A stretch of 64,000 nucleotides of DNA, taken from NCBI RefSeq assembly GCF_016031635.1, contig NZ_JACEGD010000006.1:264109-328108 (forward strand). The letters are read 5' to 3'. The notes beneath the pieces were generated by a model that was not told the origin of the DNA, searched no databases, and saw nothing but the letters and a program-made list of their open reading frames with translations. The position numbers were made by a program, and so were the translations under genes. Positions 26,857 to 35,349 of the stretch are shown here, piece after piece; positions within the stretch are counted from its first letter, which is position 1, and every line of letters begins with the position of its first letter. Origin of the DNA: Bradyrhizobium diversitatis (GTDB lineage Bacteria > Pseudomonadota > Alphaproteobacteria > Rhizobiales > Xanthobacteraceae).

Positions 26857-27965
26857 GCGCGCACCTCGATCTGCTTGGCTTGGGTTGTCGTGCGGGTGGA
26901 AGCGAGCAGTCCTTCATAGAGCGTCTGATAGGCGCTGGTCGTGCGGGCCAGAGAATAGCTCAACGAGTGTTCATAGGCAGCGCGTTGCAGGCGCGTCCTT
27001 TCGCGCTCGTCGGCACTGAGTTCGATGAGAATGCGATGCAAAGCCTGACTATCGCTTGGGTCAAAAAGCCGCGCGGCTCCGCTCCACAACTCCCGGAAGG
27101 TGGGAATATCCGACAGCACCAGCGCGCAGCCGGCAGCGGCCGCCTCCAGCACGGAAAGGCCGAACGGCTCGTACAGCGCGGGGCTGACAAAGATCGCTGC
27201 GTGCTGGAGATGATCGCACAACGCGCCGTGCGATAATGGGCCGAGCCAGGTGATGCCGGCGGGCGGGTTGCGGTCGGTGGGGCCTGCGATCTCGACCGGC
27301 CAATCCAGTCCCGGCGCGGCCGCGGCAAGAGCTTCGATATTCTTGGCGCGATCCCACAGCCGTCCGGCCGCGAAGATCAGCTCCCGCTTTCGATTCGGCG
27401 GCGCGCCAGCTCCAATTCCATTCCAGATCACGGCGCCGGGGGAGCGCGGCTGATAGATCTCCACGATGCCATCGTGGAAGGACTGGCTCGGACAGACCCA
27501 GGCTTCCGTGCTGTCGAGCGCAGCGGCCACCCGTTCCGTATAGCGCATCCAGCGGGGCTCGTTGAGCCAGGCCGAATCCCGACAGGCCAGCGCCCAGGAG
27601 TTGACGCAGGAATGCGCCACGAGAACGGTCGGCGCGCGCCAAGGCAGCGTGGCTTCCCGGAAACTGTTGAGGTGGACGATGTCCGGGCCAAATCGCGCCT
27701 CTAAGCTGGCGAGAGTACGCTTGGCGTGAGGGACGTCGCGTCCTTCCGGATCCTGCCATTCAAGCGCGAGCTCCGTTTCGATCAGCCGGACACGCGAGTC
27801 GCCGAGCATCTCACACTGGTCGGCGCGTGGGGGCGGGCCCATTGTCGCCAGTGTCACCTCGCCGCCCGAAGCGGCAAGGTTCGCGGCGAGTGCGCAGGAA
27901 TAGGTCCATACGCCGCCGACCGTGTCGGTCGTCATCAGGATCCTGATGTCCGATCCTTTCCTCAT
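26853..27965 (-). CDS. Glycosyltransferase family 4 protein
   Basis: 370-residue retaining GT4-type enzyme, different from the CgeB-like neighbours. The N-terminal DTVGGVWTYSCALAANLA segment (about residues 14-31) is the acceptor-domain glycine loop, and the donor domain shows FAAGRLWDRAKNIEALAAAA and ALYEPFGLSVLEAAAAGCALVLSD with the E-x7-E motif (EPFGLSVLE). In inositol-based pathways a GT4 enzyme (for example MshA) makes the first glycosidic bond to inositol phosphate, so this is the best candidate here for that step; this is inference. Confidence 0.9.
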   Translation of the reverse strand: MRKGSDIRILMTTDTVGGVWTYSCALAANLAASGGEVTLATMGPPPRADQCEMLGDSRVRLIETELALEWQDPEGRDVPHAKRTLASLEARFGPDIVHLNSFREATLPWRAPTVLVAHSCVNSWALACRDSAWLNEPRWMRYTERVAAALDSTEAWVCPSQSFHDGIVEIYQPRSPGAVIWNGIGAGAPPNRKRELIFAAGRLWDRAKNIEALAAAAPGLDWPVEIAGPTDRNPPAGITWLGPLSHGALCDHLQHAAIFVSPALYEPFGLSVLEAAAAGCALVLSDIPTFRELWSGAARLFDPSDSQALHRILIELSADERERTRLQRAAYEHSLSYSLARTTSAYQTLYEGLLASTRTTTQAKQIEVRA

Positions 27966-29248
27966 GGCGCCACCGGATATTCGAGGGCCTCGAGCGGAAT
28001 GGGCCGGTCGTTCTGCACGTCGCTGAACTGGTCGAACATTCCCAGATAGTGTTGATGCGCGCGCTCCCAGGCGAAATCGTCGGCTTCGCCCCAGAGCTTT
28101 CGGTAGTCCGGCGAGCCGGGATAGGGGTAGAGCGGGACCGGGTCATTGGCCCAGATTCCGGCATCCTGCATCTTGTGGCGCCAGCGCTGCACCACGGGAT
28201 CGTCGTCCTCGGGGACTTCGATCAGATTGGCTTGCACGAACGGGACGTGACGCCGGGCTTCGGCGAGCCGGTCGGCGAGCTGGTCGGTGGTCATCTTGCA
28301 GTTCTTGGCGAGCGCCGCGCGGCCCTCGACGGTGAGGCTCTCGATCCCGGCCTCGATCGAGACGCAGCCTGCGCGGCCGAGCAGCGCGAGCATATCCGGC
28401 TTCCAGAGATCGATTCGCGTCTGCACGCCGAATTTGAGGCCGCGCGTGCTCAGCCCTTCAAGCAGCTCGGCGTTCGGCAGGAAGATCTCGTCGATGAAGT
28501 AAACATATTCGACGCCTTGCCCGCGCAGGCGATCAACTTCCGCGAGGATGGTCGTCGGAGGCCGCTTGCGGTAGGCGTTGCGGAAATTCTCCTTGGCGCA
28601 GAACGTGCAATTGTAGGGGCAGCCGCGTGACGCCTCGACTTCTGCGCCGGGCCCTGCCGGCTCGGCCTCGAAGCGGTGATGGTGGTGGTGATGACGCCGG
28701 ATCATCTCGCCCGGCCAATCGAGCGCCGGCTGATCCCTGAATTCGACGGCCTGTGGGCCGCCATTGACTCGAACCGAGTCGCCGTCTGCAAAGCACAGGC
28801 CGGAAAAGTCGCGCTCGCCATTGGCGAGGCGCAGCAAAGACGCTTCGCACTCGCCCATCACGACGATATCGACGGCGAGCTTCTTGAGAGCCGCCCGCGG
28901 CGTCGTCGAGCCGTGCGGGCCGACCGCGATCAGGGTCGGTGCAAGATCCCGCACCGCCAGTGCAAGCTCCTGCGGAACGCGTAGTTCCGGCGGGGCGCAG
29001 CGCCAGAACAGGTAGGTCGGGGCCGTGGTGATGACGATCAGGTCGGGGCCGAACGCACGCAGCTCGGCTTCGATATCCCGGAACGACACGCCGAACATGT
29101 GCGCATCGAGCAGCAGCGTCCGATGCCCGGCCGCCTTCAGGTAATGCTCGGAGATCCCGAGCTCGAGCGGAAGGTGGGGGGATCGGCAGCCGAAATAGAT
29201 GCTGCCGCCAAAATCCCAATTCGGATTGATCAGGGCGACGCGCGTCAT
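27962..29248 (-). CDS. B12-binding-domain radical SAM protein
   Basis: 428-residue protein with an N-terminal Rossmann-like B12-binding domain (residues about 1-140; VALINPNWDFGG, DLIVITTAPTY, DIVVMGECE) and a radical SAM barrel whose 4Fe-4S ligands are C210, C214 and C217 (CPYNCTFC). The later FGVQTRIDLW and GCVSIEAGIES strands are typical of the B12-radical SAM class, whose members methylate unactivated carbons or cyclise sugars. A natural run of six histidines lies just before the cluster motif (residues 186-191). From memory, TIGRFAMs curators named a related neighbourhood in rhizobia the rhizo-twelve system; I could not check this. It is coupled to both neighbours by 4-nt overlaps. Confidence 0.9.
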   Translation of the reverse strand: MTRVALINPNWDFGGSIYFGCRSPHLPLELGISEHYLKAAGHRTLLLDAHMFGVSFRDIEAELRAFGPDLIVITTAPTYLFWRCAPPELRVPQELALAVRDLAPTLIAVGPHGSTTPRAALKKLAVDIVVMGECEASLLRLANGERDFSGLCFADGDSVRVNGGPQAVEFRDQPALDWPGEMIRRHHHHHHRFEAEPAGPGAEVEASRGCPYNCTFCAKENFRNAYRKRPPTTILAEVDRLRGQGVEYVYFIDEIFLPNAELLEGLSTRGLKFGVQTRIDLWKPDMLALLGRAGCVSIEAGIESLTVEGRAALAKNCKMTTDQLADRLAEARRHVPFVQANLIEVPEDDDPVVQRWRHKMQDAGIWANDPVPLYPYPGSPDYRKLWGEADDFAWERAHQHYLGMFDQFSDVQNDRPIPLEALEYPVAP

Positions 29249-30309
29249 GCGAGAGCCTCGCGGCTGTCGTGAGCGGCTCCGAAGCGAGTATCCAGCCAGG
29301 CGTGGAGAGAGTGAAGACCCTCGGCGATGGAGACCTGCGGCGACCATTCGAGAGCGCTCGACAGCGCACGCGTATCGGTGACGTACCAGGGCTGATCGCC
29401 CGGACGCCAATCGGCAAAGCGGTAGGTGACCTCACGGCCGGTCAGTTCCGCAATATGGTCGATGAGCTCGCGAAGGCTGACCGCGTTTGCGGGGCCGCCA
29501 CCGAGATTGAACACGCGTCCGCGCGCGAGCGCGATCCGGTCAAGCACTGCGAGCCACGCAGCCGCCGCATCCGACACATGCAGGGCGTCGCGAACTTGAT
29601 GGCCGTCGCCGTAAATCGTGAGTGGCTTGCCGCGGAGCGCGCTCAGCAGGAAATGCGCGATCCAGCCCTGGTCTTCGGTGCCGAACTGGCGCGGTCCGTA
29701 GATGCAGCTCATGCGCATCACCACGGTCTGCAGGCCGTAGACCCGGGCATAGTCGTGGACGTACTGGTCCGCCGTTCCCTTGGAACAGCCATAGGGGCTG
29801 TAGAAATCCAGCGGTGCGTTCTCGGAGATGCCATCCGCCAGCAGGGGGCTGGTGGGCGTATAGCGGCGGCCGGTGAGCGTAATCTCACTGTCCTCGATCA
29901 GGCGGCCATAGACCTTGTTGGTGGAGGCGAATATGATGGGGGCGCTGCTGTTGTGCAGCCGAACCGCTTCGAGCACGTTGAGGGTGCCGCGTGCATTGAT
30001 CTCGAAATCGGCAGCCGGGTCGCTGACGCTGTCGGTGACGGCGACCTGTGCTGCCAGATGCAGCACGGCGCGAGCCTCGCGCACGGCATCGATCACGGGA
30101 ATCGGCTCCCGAATGTCGGCCACCGTAATGGTCACGAGATCACCATATCTGGACTTCAGCCATTGCGCGTTCTCGCGCACGCCGGCACGGGCCAGATTGT
30201 CGAGAACCAGAACCCGCTCACCGCGGTTTGCCAGCCGGTCGACAAGATTGCAGCCGATGAAGCCGCAGCCACCGGTGATCAGGACGGGCCTGTTGTCTCG
30301 CTCATTCAT
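29245..30309 (-). CDS. NAD-dependent epimerase/dehydratase (CDP-tyvelose epimerase-like)
   Basis: 354-residue extended SDR. GGCGFIGCNLVDRL (about residues 13-26) binds NAD, STNKVYG supplies the Thr/Ser, and YGCSKGTADQYVHDYARVYGL carries the YxxxK pair. The TNKVYGR and SPYGCSKG blocks resemble CDP-paratose/tyvelose 2-epimerases and related NDP-sugar epimerases. ATG 30309 overlaps the preceding stop as TGATG; a GTG one codon upstream is the alternative. It probably tailors a nucleotide sugar for the cluster transferases. Confidence 0.88.
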   Translation of the reverse strand: MNERDNRPVLITGGCGFIGCNLVDRLANRGERVLVLDNLARAGVRENAQWLKSRYGDLVTITVADIREPIPVIDAVREARAVLHLAAQVAVTDSVSDPAADFEINARGTLNVLEAVRLHNSSAPIIFASTNKVYGRLIEDSEITLTGRRYTPTSPLLADGISENAPLDFYSPYGCSKGTADQYVHDYARVYGLQTVVMRMSCIYGPRQFGTEDQGWIAHFLLSALRGKPLTIYGDGHQVRDALHVSDAAAAWLAVLDRIALARGRVFNLGGGPANAVSLRELIDHIAELTGREVTYRFADWRPGDQPWYVTDTRALSSALEWSPQVSIAEGLHSLHAWLDTRFGAAHDSREALA

Positions 30310-31421
30310 CACGCGACCAATCCTCGTTGCAGCAGTTCCTGGGTCGCCCGCTCAGCCTGGTCGTCGGCGATTTGGTCCGCGAGATAGTCCGCGAGCTCCT
30401 CGAGTCCATCTTTGAAGGCGACGTGCGGCTCGAAGCCGAGCAGATCGCGCGACTTGCCGATGTCGGCGAAGCAGTGCCGGATGTCACCTGCGCGGTACTT
30501 TCGCGTGATCTCGGGAGCGATGTCGCCGCGGCCCATGACCTCTGCGAGGTCCTCCGCAACCGACAGGATGGTTCGGCTTTGGCCCGAACCGACGTTGAAT
30601 ACGTCCTGCGTTTGCTCCGCTTCCAGCGCAATGCGGCAGGCGCGGGCAACGTCGTGGACGTGGACGAAGTCGCGCCGTTGTTCGCCGTCCTCGAACACGA
30701 GCGGCGGCCGTCCGTTGAGGAGGCGTGCGGCAAAGATCGCGAGCACGCCTGTGTATGGATTCGACAGCGCCTGGCGCGGGCCAAACACGTTGAAGAAGCG
30801 CAGCGCCACGGTTGGGATTCCGTAAGCCTTGCCGGTGATCAGGCACATGCGTTCTTGGGCGAACTTGTTCAGGGCGTAGACCGAGCTGAGCGAGGGCAGC
30901 TTGCTTTCTGGGGTTGCTGCGGGGATGAGCGGATCGCCTGCAGCGTCGCGCAGCTCCCACTCGCCGCTGCGGAGCTGCTCGATCGAACGTTCGTCGCAGG
31001 AAAAGACGCTTTGATCCGGCCTGCGATAGAGGCCTTCGCCATAGATGCTCATGGAGGAGGCGACCACGAGCCGCTCGACCGGACGCTTCGACAGCGCCTG
31101 AAGCAGCACAGCGGTACCGAGCTCATTGGTTCGCACATAGGATTCGATGTCGTACATGCTCTGTCCGACGCCGACTGCGGACGCCAGATGCAGGACCATG
31201 TCGGCGCCGCGCAGGGCATGTTCTACGGCGACGCTGTCGGTGACATCACCGACGATGAGTTCGGCATCGTCGGCGAGATAGGACGGGCGCTGGCGGTTAC
31301 CGCCGTGGACCTGGGGCGACAGGTTGTCGAGCAGGCGAATCTCGTAGCCGGCGGCGAGCAGCACATCCGCCGCATGAGAGCCGATGAAGCCGGCGCCGCC
31401 TGTAATCAATACTCGAGTCAT
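30309..31421 (-). CDS. NAD-dependent epimerase/dehydratase
   Basis: 370-residue extended SDR and first gene of the second operon. [14 protein letters not shown] (about residues 8-21) is the NAD site, SSMSIYGEG the serine segment and YALNKFAQERMC the YxxxK pair. The C-terminal domain has the VHVHDVARACRIAL and FNVGSG blocks of nucleotide-sugar epimerases. Substrate unknown; galactose, glucuronate or heptose configurations are all possible. The 210-nt gap before it contains the GGAAC block shared with the ino1 promoter. Confidence 0.88.
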   Translation of the reverse strand: MTRVLITGGAGFIGSHAADVLLAAGYEIRLLDNLSPQVHGGNRQRPSYLADDAELIVGDVTDSVAVEHALRGADMVLHLASAVGVGQSMYDIESYVRTNELGTAVLLQALSKRPVERLVVASSMSIYGEGLYRRPDQSVFSCDERSIEQLRSGEWELRDAAGDPLIPAATPESKLPSLSSVYALNKFAQERMCLITGKAYGIPTVALRFFNVFGPRQALSNPYTGVLAIFAARLLNGRPPLVFEDGEQRRDFVHVHDVARACRIALEAEQTQDVFNVGSGQSRTILSVAEDLAEVMGRGDIAPEITRKYRAGDIRHCFADIGKSRDLLGFEPHVAFKDGLEELADYLADQIADDQAERATQELLQRGLVA

Positions 31422-31544
31422 CCATCGCTCCGTACAACTTCAAGACCGACCCTCCCGGGTTCGATCGATGATGTCTGGTGAAGCGCACTTGCTTGGTGGT
31501 CGGACGACCCGCGCGCCGGTCACGTTTGGAGTCAGAAGCGATGC

Positions 31545-31560
31545 AAGGAATGTTCGTTCC
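31545..31560 (-). promoter_or_regulatory. GGAAC-type promoter element of second glycoside operon
   Basis: On the minus strand the block GGAACGAACATTCCTT matches the ino1 promoter block in 15 of 16 positions. A -10 element of CGTT form is not evident: at 15 nt spacing the sequence is CGCT and at 16 nt GCTT. The element lies 124 nt before the epimerase start. It may be a weak EcfG-type promoter or a shared activator site. Confidence 0.5.
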
Positions 31561-31631
31561 TCGAAAATGTACAAACGAATATTTCTCTAACCTGGATCAA
31601 TAACTCAGGTGAATCGGCGGGCTGCCGTTGG

Positions 31632-32837
31632 CTAAAAGTGCGCCCCTTGCAGGGCGGCAGGCAGGCCGAGATGCCTTGCCGCGGTCGCGCCGATATCGGC
31701 AAAGCCGGTACGCTCGCCGATTGGCGAAGATGATTGCGTCGACCAGGCAAGGATTGGTACCTGCTCACGGGTATGATCGGTGCCGCTCCAGGTCGGATCG
31801 CAGCCGTGATCCGCGGTGATGATCAGAAGATCATCGCTTCGCAGGCGGGTCAGCAATTCCGGAAGGCGACTATCGAAGGTCTCGAGCGCCACCGCATAAC
31901 CGGCGACGTCGCGTCGATGGCCGTACAGCGTGTCGAAATCGATGAAGTTGGCGAACAGCAATCCCCCGTCGGCAAGGCTCGCCAGCCCTTTGAGTGTGGC
32001 ATCGAACAGCGCCATGTTACCGTCGCCGCGCATGTTTCGCCCGGTCGCGCGATGGGCGAAGATGTCGTCGATCTTGCCGATCGTCACGATGTCACGACCG
32101 TCGCTTGCGGCGAGGTCAAGCATGGTGGTTCCGGGCGGCGGTACCGAATAGTCGCGACGGTGCGCGGCCCGCTTGAAGTCCCTCGCGTCTGTGCCAATGA
32201 ACGGCCGGGCGATGACGCGGCCGATGTTGAGGGAATCGATCAGCCGCCGCGCAATCGCGCAGATGCCGTAGAGACGTTCGAGGCCGAAAGTCTCCTCATG
32301 CGCCGCGACCTGGAACACGCTGTCGGCGGACGTGTAGCAGATCGGCATTCCCATCCGCATGTGACGCTCGCCGAACTCGGCGATGATCTCGGTCCCCGAG
32401 GCGTGGCAATCTCCGAGGATGCCGGGTAGTCCGGCTTGCTCGCAGAAGTCTTTCGTCAATTCCGCGGGAAAGCACGGCCTCGTGCGCGGGAAATAACCCC
32501 AGTCGAACGGAACGGGCACACCGGCGATCTCCCAATGGCCTGAAGGCGTGTCCTTGCCCTTCGAAATCTCGCTGGCGCATCCGAATTGCCGGTGCTGCGC
32601 TTGACCCTGTAGCCCTGGCGGTACGCGCCCCGTAGCGAGGCGGCAGGCCTCCCCGAGGCCGAGCGCCACGAGATTGGGAATCCGGAGCGGCCCCTCGCGC
32701 AGGTTGCTGTCGGCGTGTCCGGCCGTGCAGGCTTCCGCAATGTGACCGACGGTGTCCGCGCCTTCGTCGCCATAACGGGCGGCATCCGGCGCGCCGCCGA
32801 TGCCGACGGAATCCATAACCAGGATCAGGGCACGCAT
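31632..32837 (-). CDS. deoB: Phosphopentomutase
   Basis: 401-residue enzyme that interconverts (deoxy)ribose 5-phosphate and 1-phosphate. The alkaline-phosphatase-fold metal ligands are visible: [12 protein letters not shown] at the N-terminus, [11 protein letters not shown], and the C-terminal [19 protein letters not shown] with its Asp/His cluster. The length is normal for DeoB. ATG 32837 overlaps the end of the glycoside hydrolase gene by 13 nt. Its placement inside a glycoside-biosynthesis operon, away from nucleoside genes, suggests a job in supplying a pentose 1-phosphate to the cluster nucleotidyltransferase (inference), though a salvage role remains possible. Confidence 0.92.
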   Translation of the reverse strand: MRALILVMDSVGIGGAPDAARYGDEGADTVGHIAEACTAGHADSNLREGPLRIPNLVALGLGEACRLATGRVPPGLQGQAQHRQFGCASEISKGKDTPSGHWEIAGVPVPFDWGYFPRTRPCFPAELTKDFCEQAGLPGILGDCHASGTEIIAEFGERHMRMGMPICYTSADSVFQVAAHEETFGLERLYGICAIARRLIDSLNIGRVIARPFIGTDARDFKRAAHRRDYSVPPPGTTMLDLAASDGRDIVTIGKIDDIFAHRATGRNMRGDGNMALFDATLKGLASLADGGLLFANFIDFDTLYGHRRDVAGYAVALETFDSRLPELLTRLRSDDLLIITADHGCDPTWSGTDHTREQVPILAWSTQSSSPIGERTGFADIGATAARHLGLPAALQGAHF

Positions 32838-33778
32838 GTTGGCTCTCTGATCGGAGGATCGGCCGACGCTGGGAAGGATGCAAGACCGGTTTTCGTGCAG
32901 TAGCGATCGACCATCGCCGCGCAAAAATCGGCAAATTCGTTCACGTCGAGCGGCGGGCTGGTGTGATGGGGCTCGATGCCCCGATGTTCGGGCGTGAAGC
33001 AGAACGTGACCGTAACCTGGAACTCCGCCAACGCCTCCATCTGGCGGTCGAACCAGTCGATGGCATTGGGACGGAAGCTGTCGGCCCATGATAGGCCGGT
33101 CCGCAAGTGAGTCGCGCCCAGACGGCGCATCCAGTGCACCGCGTCGTGCAATCGATGATCCTCGAAGTGGAACCATTGGCACAGGCCCATGGCAGGCGCA
33201 TAGGCGCCAAACACGTCGGCGGCCGCTTTGGGCGTCCCGTCCTCGCGCAGCAGGCCCATGTGGAAATGCCGGTAGTAGGAGGACCCTTCGGCTTCCTTGT
33301 GGCGAGTCGTCGCTTCCCAGGCAGAGGGAAGGTCGTAAAGGCTGTACCAATGGATACGCGGAGCACGGCCGATCAGCAGCTCGGCGGTGCGCGACAGGCC
33401 CCAGGCTTGCACCTCCTCGGCGCCGAAGGAGGAGACGCCGACCTCCGTCACCCACACAGGCAAGGTGGTGACCGCCTTGATCTCCTCGAGCTTGGCGGGC
33501 CACTCGCCGATCTGCCACAGGTTCCAGTCGAGCGGAAAGCCGTGCACGGCGACGGCATCGAAATGGTCGAGCACGCCGCGGCTCTGCATGTTGCGCATGA
33601 AGGACGGATCGATCGGCGAGATGCCGCCGAGAACGACGGGAAGTGGAGGCCTCGTGCTGCGGATCGCCTTTCCCGCTGCGGTCGCAAGGTCTGCGAACTT
33701 GGCCCAGTCGGGATCGATCAGGAGATCCCAGTGCGACTTGTTGTTCGGCTCATTCCAGATCTTGGCCGCCTCGATCAT
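32825..33778 (-). CDS. Clan GH-A glycoside hydrolase (beta-xylosidase/GH39-like), circularly permuted TIM barrel
   Basis: 317-residue protein that starts directly at strand 4 of a clan-A TIM barrel: the acid/base motif is AKIWNEPN with E10, and the nucleophile is E112 in VWVTEVG at strand 7, followed by HWYSLYDLP at strand 8. The C-terminal 120 residues then read like the N-terminal third of such enzymes: [10 protein letters not shown] (about 198-207, strand 1), [12 protein letters not shown] (223-234, strand 2) and VTVTFCFTP (255-263, strand 3) with the usual linking helices. The order is therefore 4-8 then 1-3. The ATG at 33778 overlaps the methyltransferase stop as TGATG; frames further upstream are antisense-like noise. 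In-frame stops rule out a hidden N-terminal half. Predicted to trim or transfer a pentose unit. Confidence 0.85.
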   Translation of the reverse strand: MIEAAKIWNEPNNKSHWDLLIDPDWAKFADLATAAGKAIRSTRPPLPVVLGGISPIDPSFMRNMQSRGVLDHFDAVAVHGFPLDWNLWQIGEWPAKLEEIKAVTTLPVWVTEVGVSSFGAEEVQAWGLSRTAELLIGRAPRIHWYSLYDLPSAWEATTRHKEAEGSSYYRHFHMGLLREDGTPKAAADVFGAYAPAMGLCQWFHFEDHRLHDAVHWMRRLGATHLRTGLSWADSFRPNAIDWFDRQMEALAEFQVTVTFCFTPEHRGIEPHHTSPPLDVNEFADFCAAMVDRYCTKTGLASFPASADPPIREPTCVP

Positions 33779-34542
33779 CAGCTTGTGCTCCGGGATGGAT
33801 AGACGGGTCCGTCGACTTGTGGCCGTTCCGTCCGCCTGCAGAGATAGACTTCTTCTTCGGGATGCGCGGCGATGGCAAAGCCGGCGCTGCGCAGCATGGC
33901 CTCGACGCAGGCCCGGTTCGGCACCCACCAATTGGTGGGATCGTCGGCGTATTTGTGCTCGATGAAGTGCAGCCTGGGATAGCCGGCGGAATCGAACTGG
34001 TCGGTGGTCCAGAAATCGTAGTTCTTCTCGACCGCGTCGACATGGCTGGCGCCGCGCTGCATCGACTGGAACAGCAGAAGATCCTTGGCGACGTGCTCGT
34101 GGATGAGATCCAGCGCCAGCAGCGGATGACGCAAATGATACAGCACGCCCATGAAGATCACGAGATCGAACTTTTCACGGAGCTGGCCGACATCATAGGC
34201 CGACATCCTGCGGAATTCGATCCTGAGACCGTTCACTTCGGCGGCAAAGCGCGCCTGCGCCAGGTATTCCTCGTCGGTGTCGAGCCCGAGCACGCGCTCG
34301 GCGCCCCGCCGCTTCATCTCCATGGCATAGAAGCCGGCGTTGCAGCCGATATCGAGCACGGTCTTGCCTTCGAGGCGGTCCGGGATGATCCCCGAGAAGC
34401 GCCGCCATTTGACGTTGGGATAGTCGCCGAGAAAGTGGGTCGGTGCGGTCGGCACGCCGTTGAGGTCGAGGTTGTGAAACCACGGGCCGAGCGCGTGGAC
34501 GCGCCTGCGGATTTCCTCACGCGTGAGCAGCGCTCCAGTCAT
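33778..34542 (-). CDS. SAM-dependent methyltransferase (TIGR04290-like, by memory)
   Basis: 254-residue class I methyltransferase. Motif I is VLDIGCNAGFYAMEM (about residues 62-76), the acidic end of strand 2 is GLDTDEEYL, and FDLVIFMGVLYHLRHP is motif IV/post-IV. A conserved N-terminal GPWFHNLDLNGV segment and the C-terminal NWWVPNRACVEAMLRSAGF resemble tRNA cmo5U methyltransferase-like and sugar O-methyltransferase families. It overlaps the nucleotidyltransferase gene by 4 nt. In this setting it probably methylates a sugar or inositol hydroxyl. Confidence 0.88.
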   Translation of the reverse strand: MTGALLTREEIRRRVHALGPWFHNLDLNGVPTAPTHFLGDYPNVKWRRFSGIIPDRLEGKTVLDIGCNAGFYAMEMKRRGAERVLGLDTDEEYLAQARFAAEVNGLRIEFRRMSAYDVGQLREKFDLVIFMGVLYHLRHPLLALDLIHEHVAKDLLLFQSMQRGASHVDAVEKNYDFWTTDQFDSAGYPRLHFIEHKYADDPTNWWVPNRACVEAMLRSAGFAIAAHPEEEVYLCRRTERPQVDGPVYPSRSTS

Positions 34543-35348
34543 GCGGTCGCTCCATTGTCCATTGCATGGGTCGGTCGAGGCCCATCGGACGAGGCGCCGG
34601 CCCGCAACCGCGACCGGCTGTCGGTGCCGGTGCTCTCGGCCAGAAGCGCCATCGCAGTGCGATAGCCGTCGACGGTCCCGACATCGACATAGGATTCGCC
34701 AGCCTTGATCCCGATGCCGAGGCCGCCGGCCTTGAGATAGGCGTTGACGAGCGTCCCAAAATACTCGTCGCGCCGGTCTCGCTCGTTCCAGAGCGCGTGC
34801 AATTCGTGAAAGCCGGTGGCCGACATTCGGAACGCACCCCAGATCCACCGCGACGTCGGATTCGGCTGCTTGACCTGGATCTCCCGCACGCTCTCGCCGT
34901 CGAGCACGACGGCATCGAAGAATTCCGGGCGCTCAACGGGAAAGAGCAGGAAGGAGAGGTCCGCATCGGGCAAGGCCTGCAAAGCGGCCTTTGGAAACCA
35001 GACCGTGTCGGGCAGGCCGACGACGACGTCTTCATCATGGCCGACGACGGTGCCGGCCCTGAAGACGGCGTCGCACAGGCCGGAGGCGTCGGGCTGGACG
35101 ACATAGGCGAGCTGGGCGCTGCCGTAGTGATCGCCGAAATATTCGAGAATGTCGGATTTGCCCGGCGAGATCACGAAGCAGATCTTGTCCGCCCCGCCGA
35201 GGATCAGGCGCTCCAGCAGATACTCGGAGACCGCACACGGACGCTCGGTGCCGTCGTCGCGCCGGCTGCCGACGGGCAGCAGTTCCTTGGAGAAAGCCAG
35301 CGGCTGGATACGACTGCCGCGGCCCGCGGCCGGAACGATGCCCCACAT
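34539..35348 (-). CDS. Sugar-phosphate nucleotidyltransferase
   Basis: 269-residue GT-A-fold enzyme that activates a sugar 1-phosphate to an NDP-sugar. The P-loop-like motif AAGRGSRIQPLAFSKELLPVG (about residues 7-27) has the G-x-G-S-R and the catalytic Lys, and DVVVGLPDTVW is the metal-binding strand. The end GESYVDVGTVDGY matches RmlA/GalU-type enzymes. ATG 35348 is 1 nt from the stop of the preceding transferase gene. A pentose 1-phosphate made by the cluster phosphopentomutase is a possible substrate; hexose 1-phosphates are the family norm. Confidence 0.9.
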   Translation of the reverse strand: MWGIVPAAGRGSRIQPLAFSKELLPVGSRRDDGTERPCAVSEYLLERLILGGADKICFVISPGKSDILEYFGDHYGSAQLAYVVQPDASGLCDAVFRAGTVVGHDEDVVVGLPDTVWFPKAALQALPDADLSFLLFPVERPEFFDAVVLDGESVREIQVKQPNPTSRWIWGAFRMSATGFHELHALWNERDRRDEYFGTLVNAYLKAGGLGIGIKAGESYVDVGTVDGYRTAMALLAESTGTDSRSRLRAGASSDGPRPTHAMDNGATA

Positions 35349-35349
35349 G

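Noticed and set aside
29092..29107. DAHMFG in the radical SAM protein as the DxHxxG cobalamin motif
   Set aside because: It matches the pattern, but it follows the second strand of the domain and not the usual position, so it may be chance; B12-radical SAM enzymes often lack that motif.
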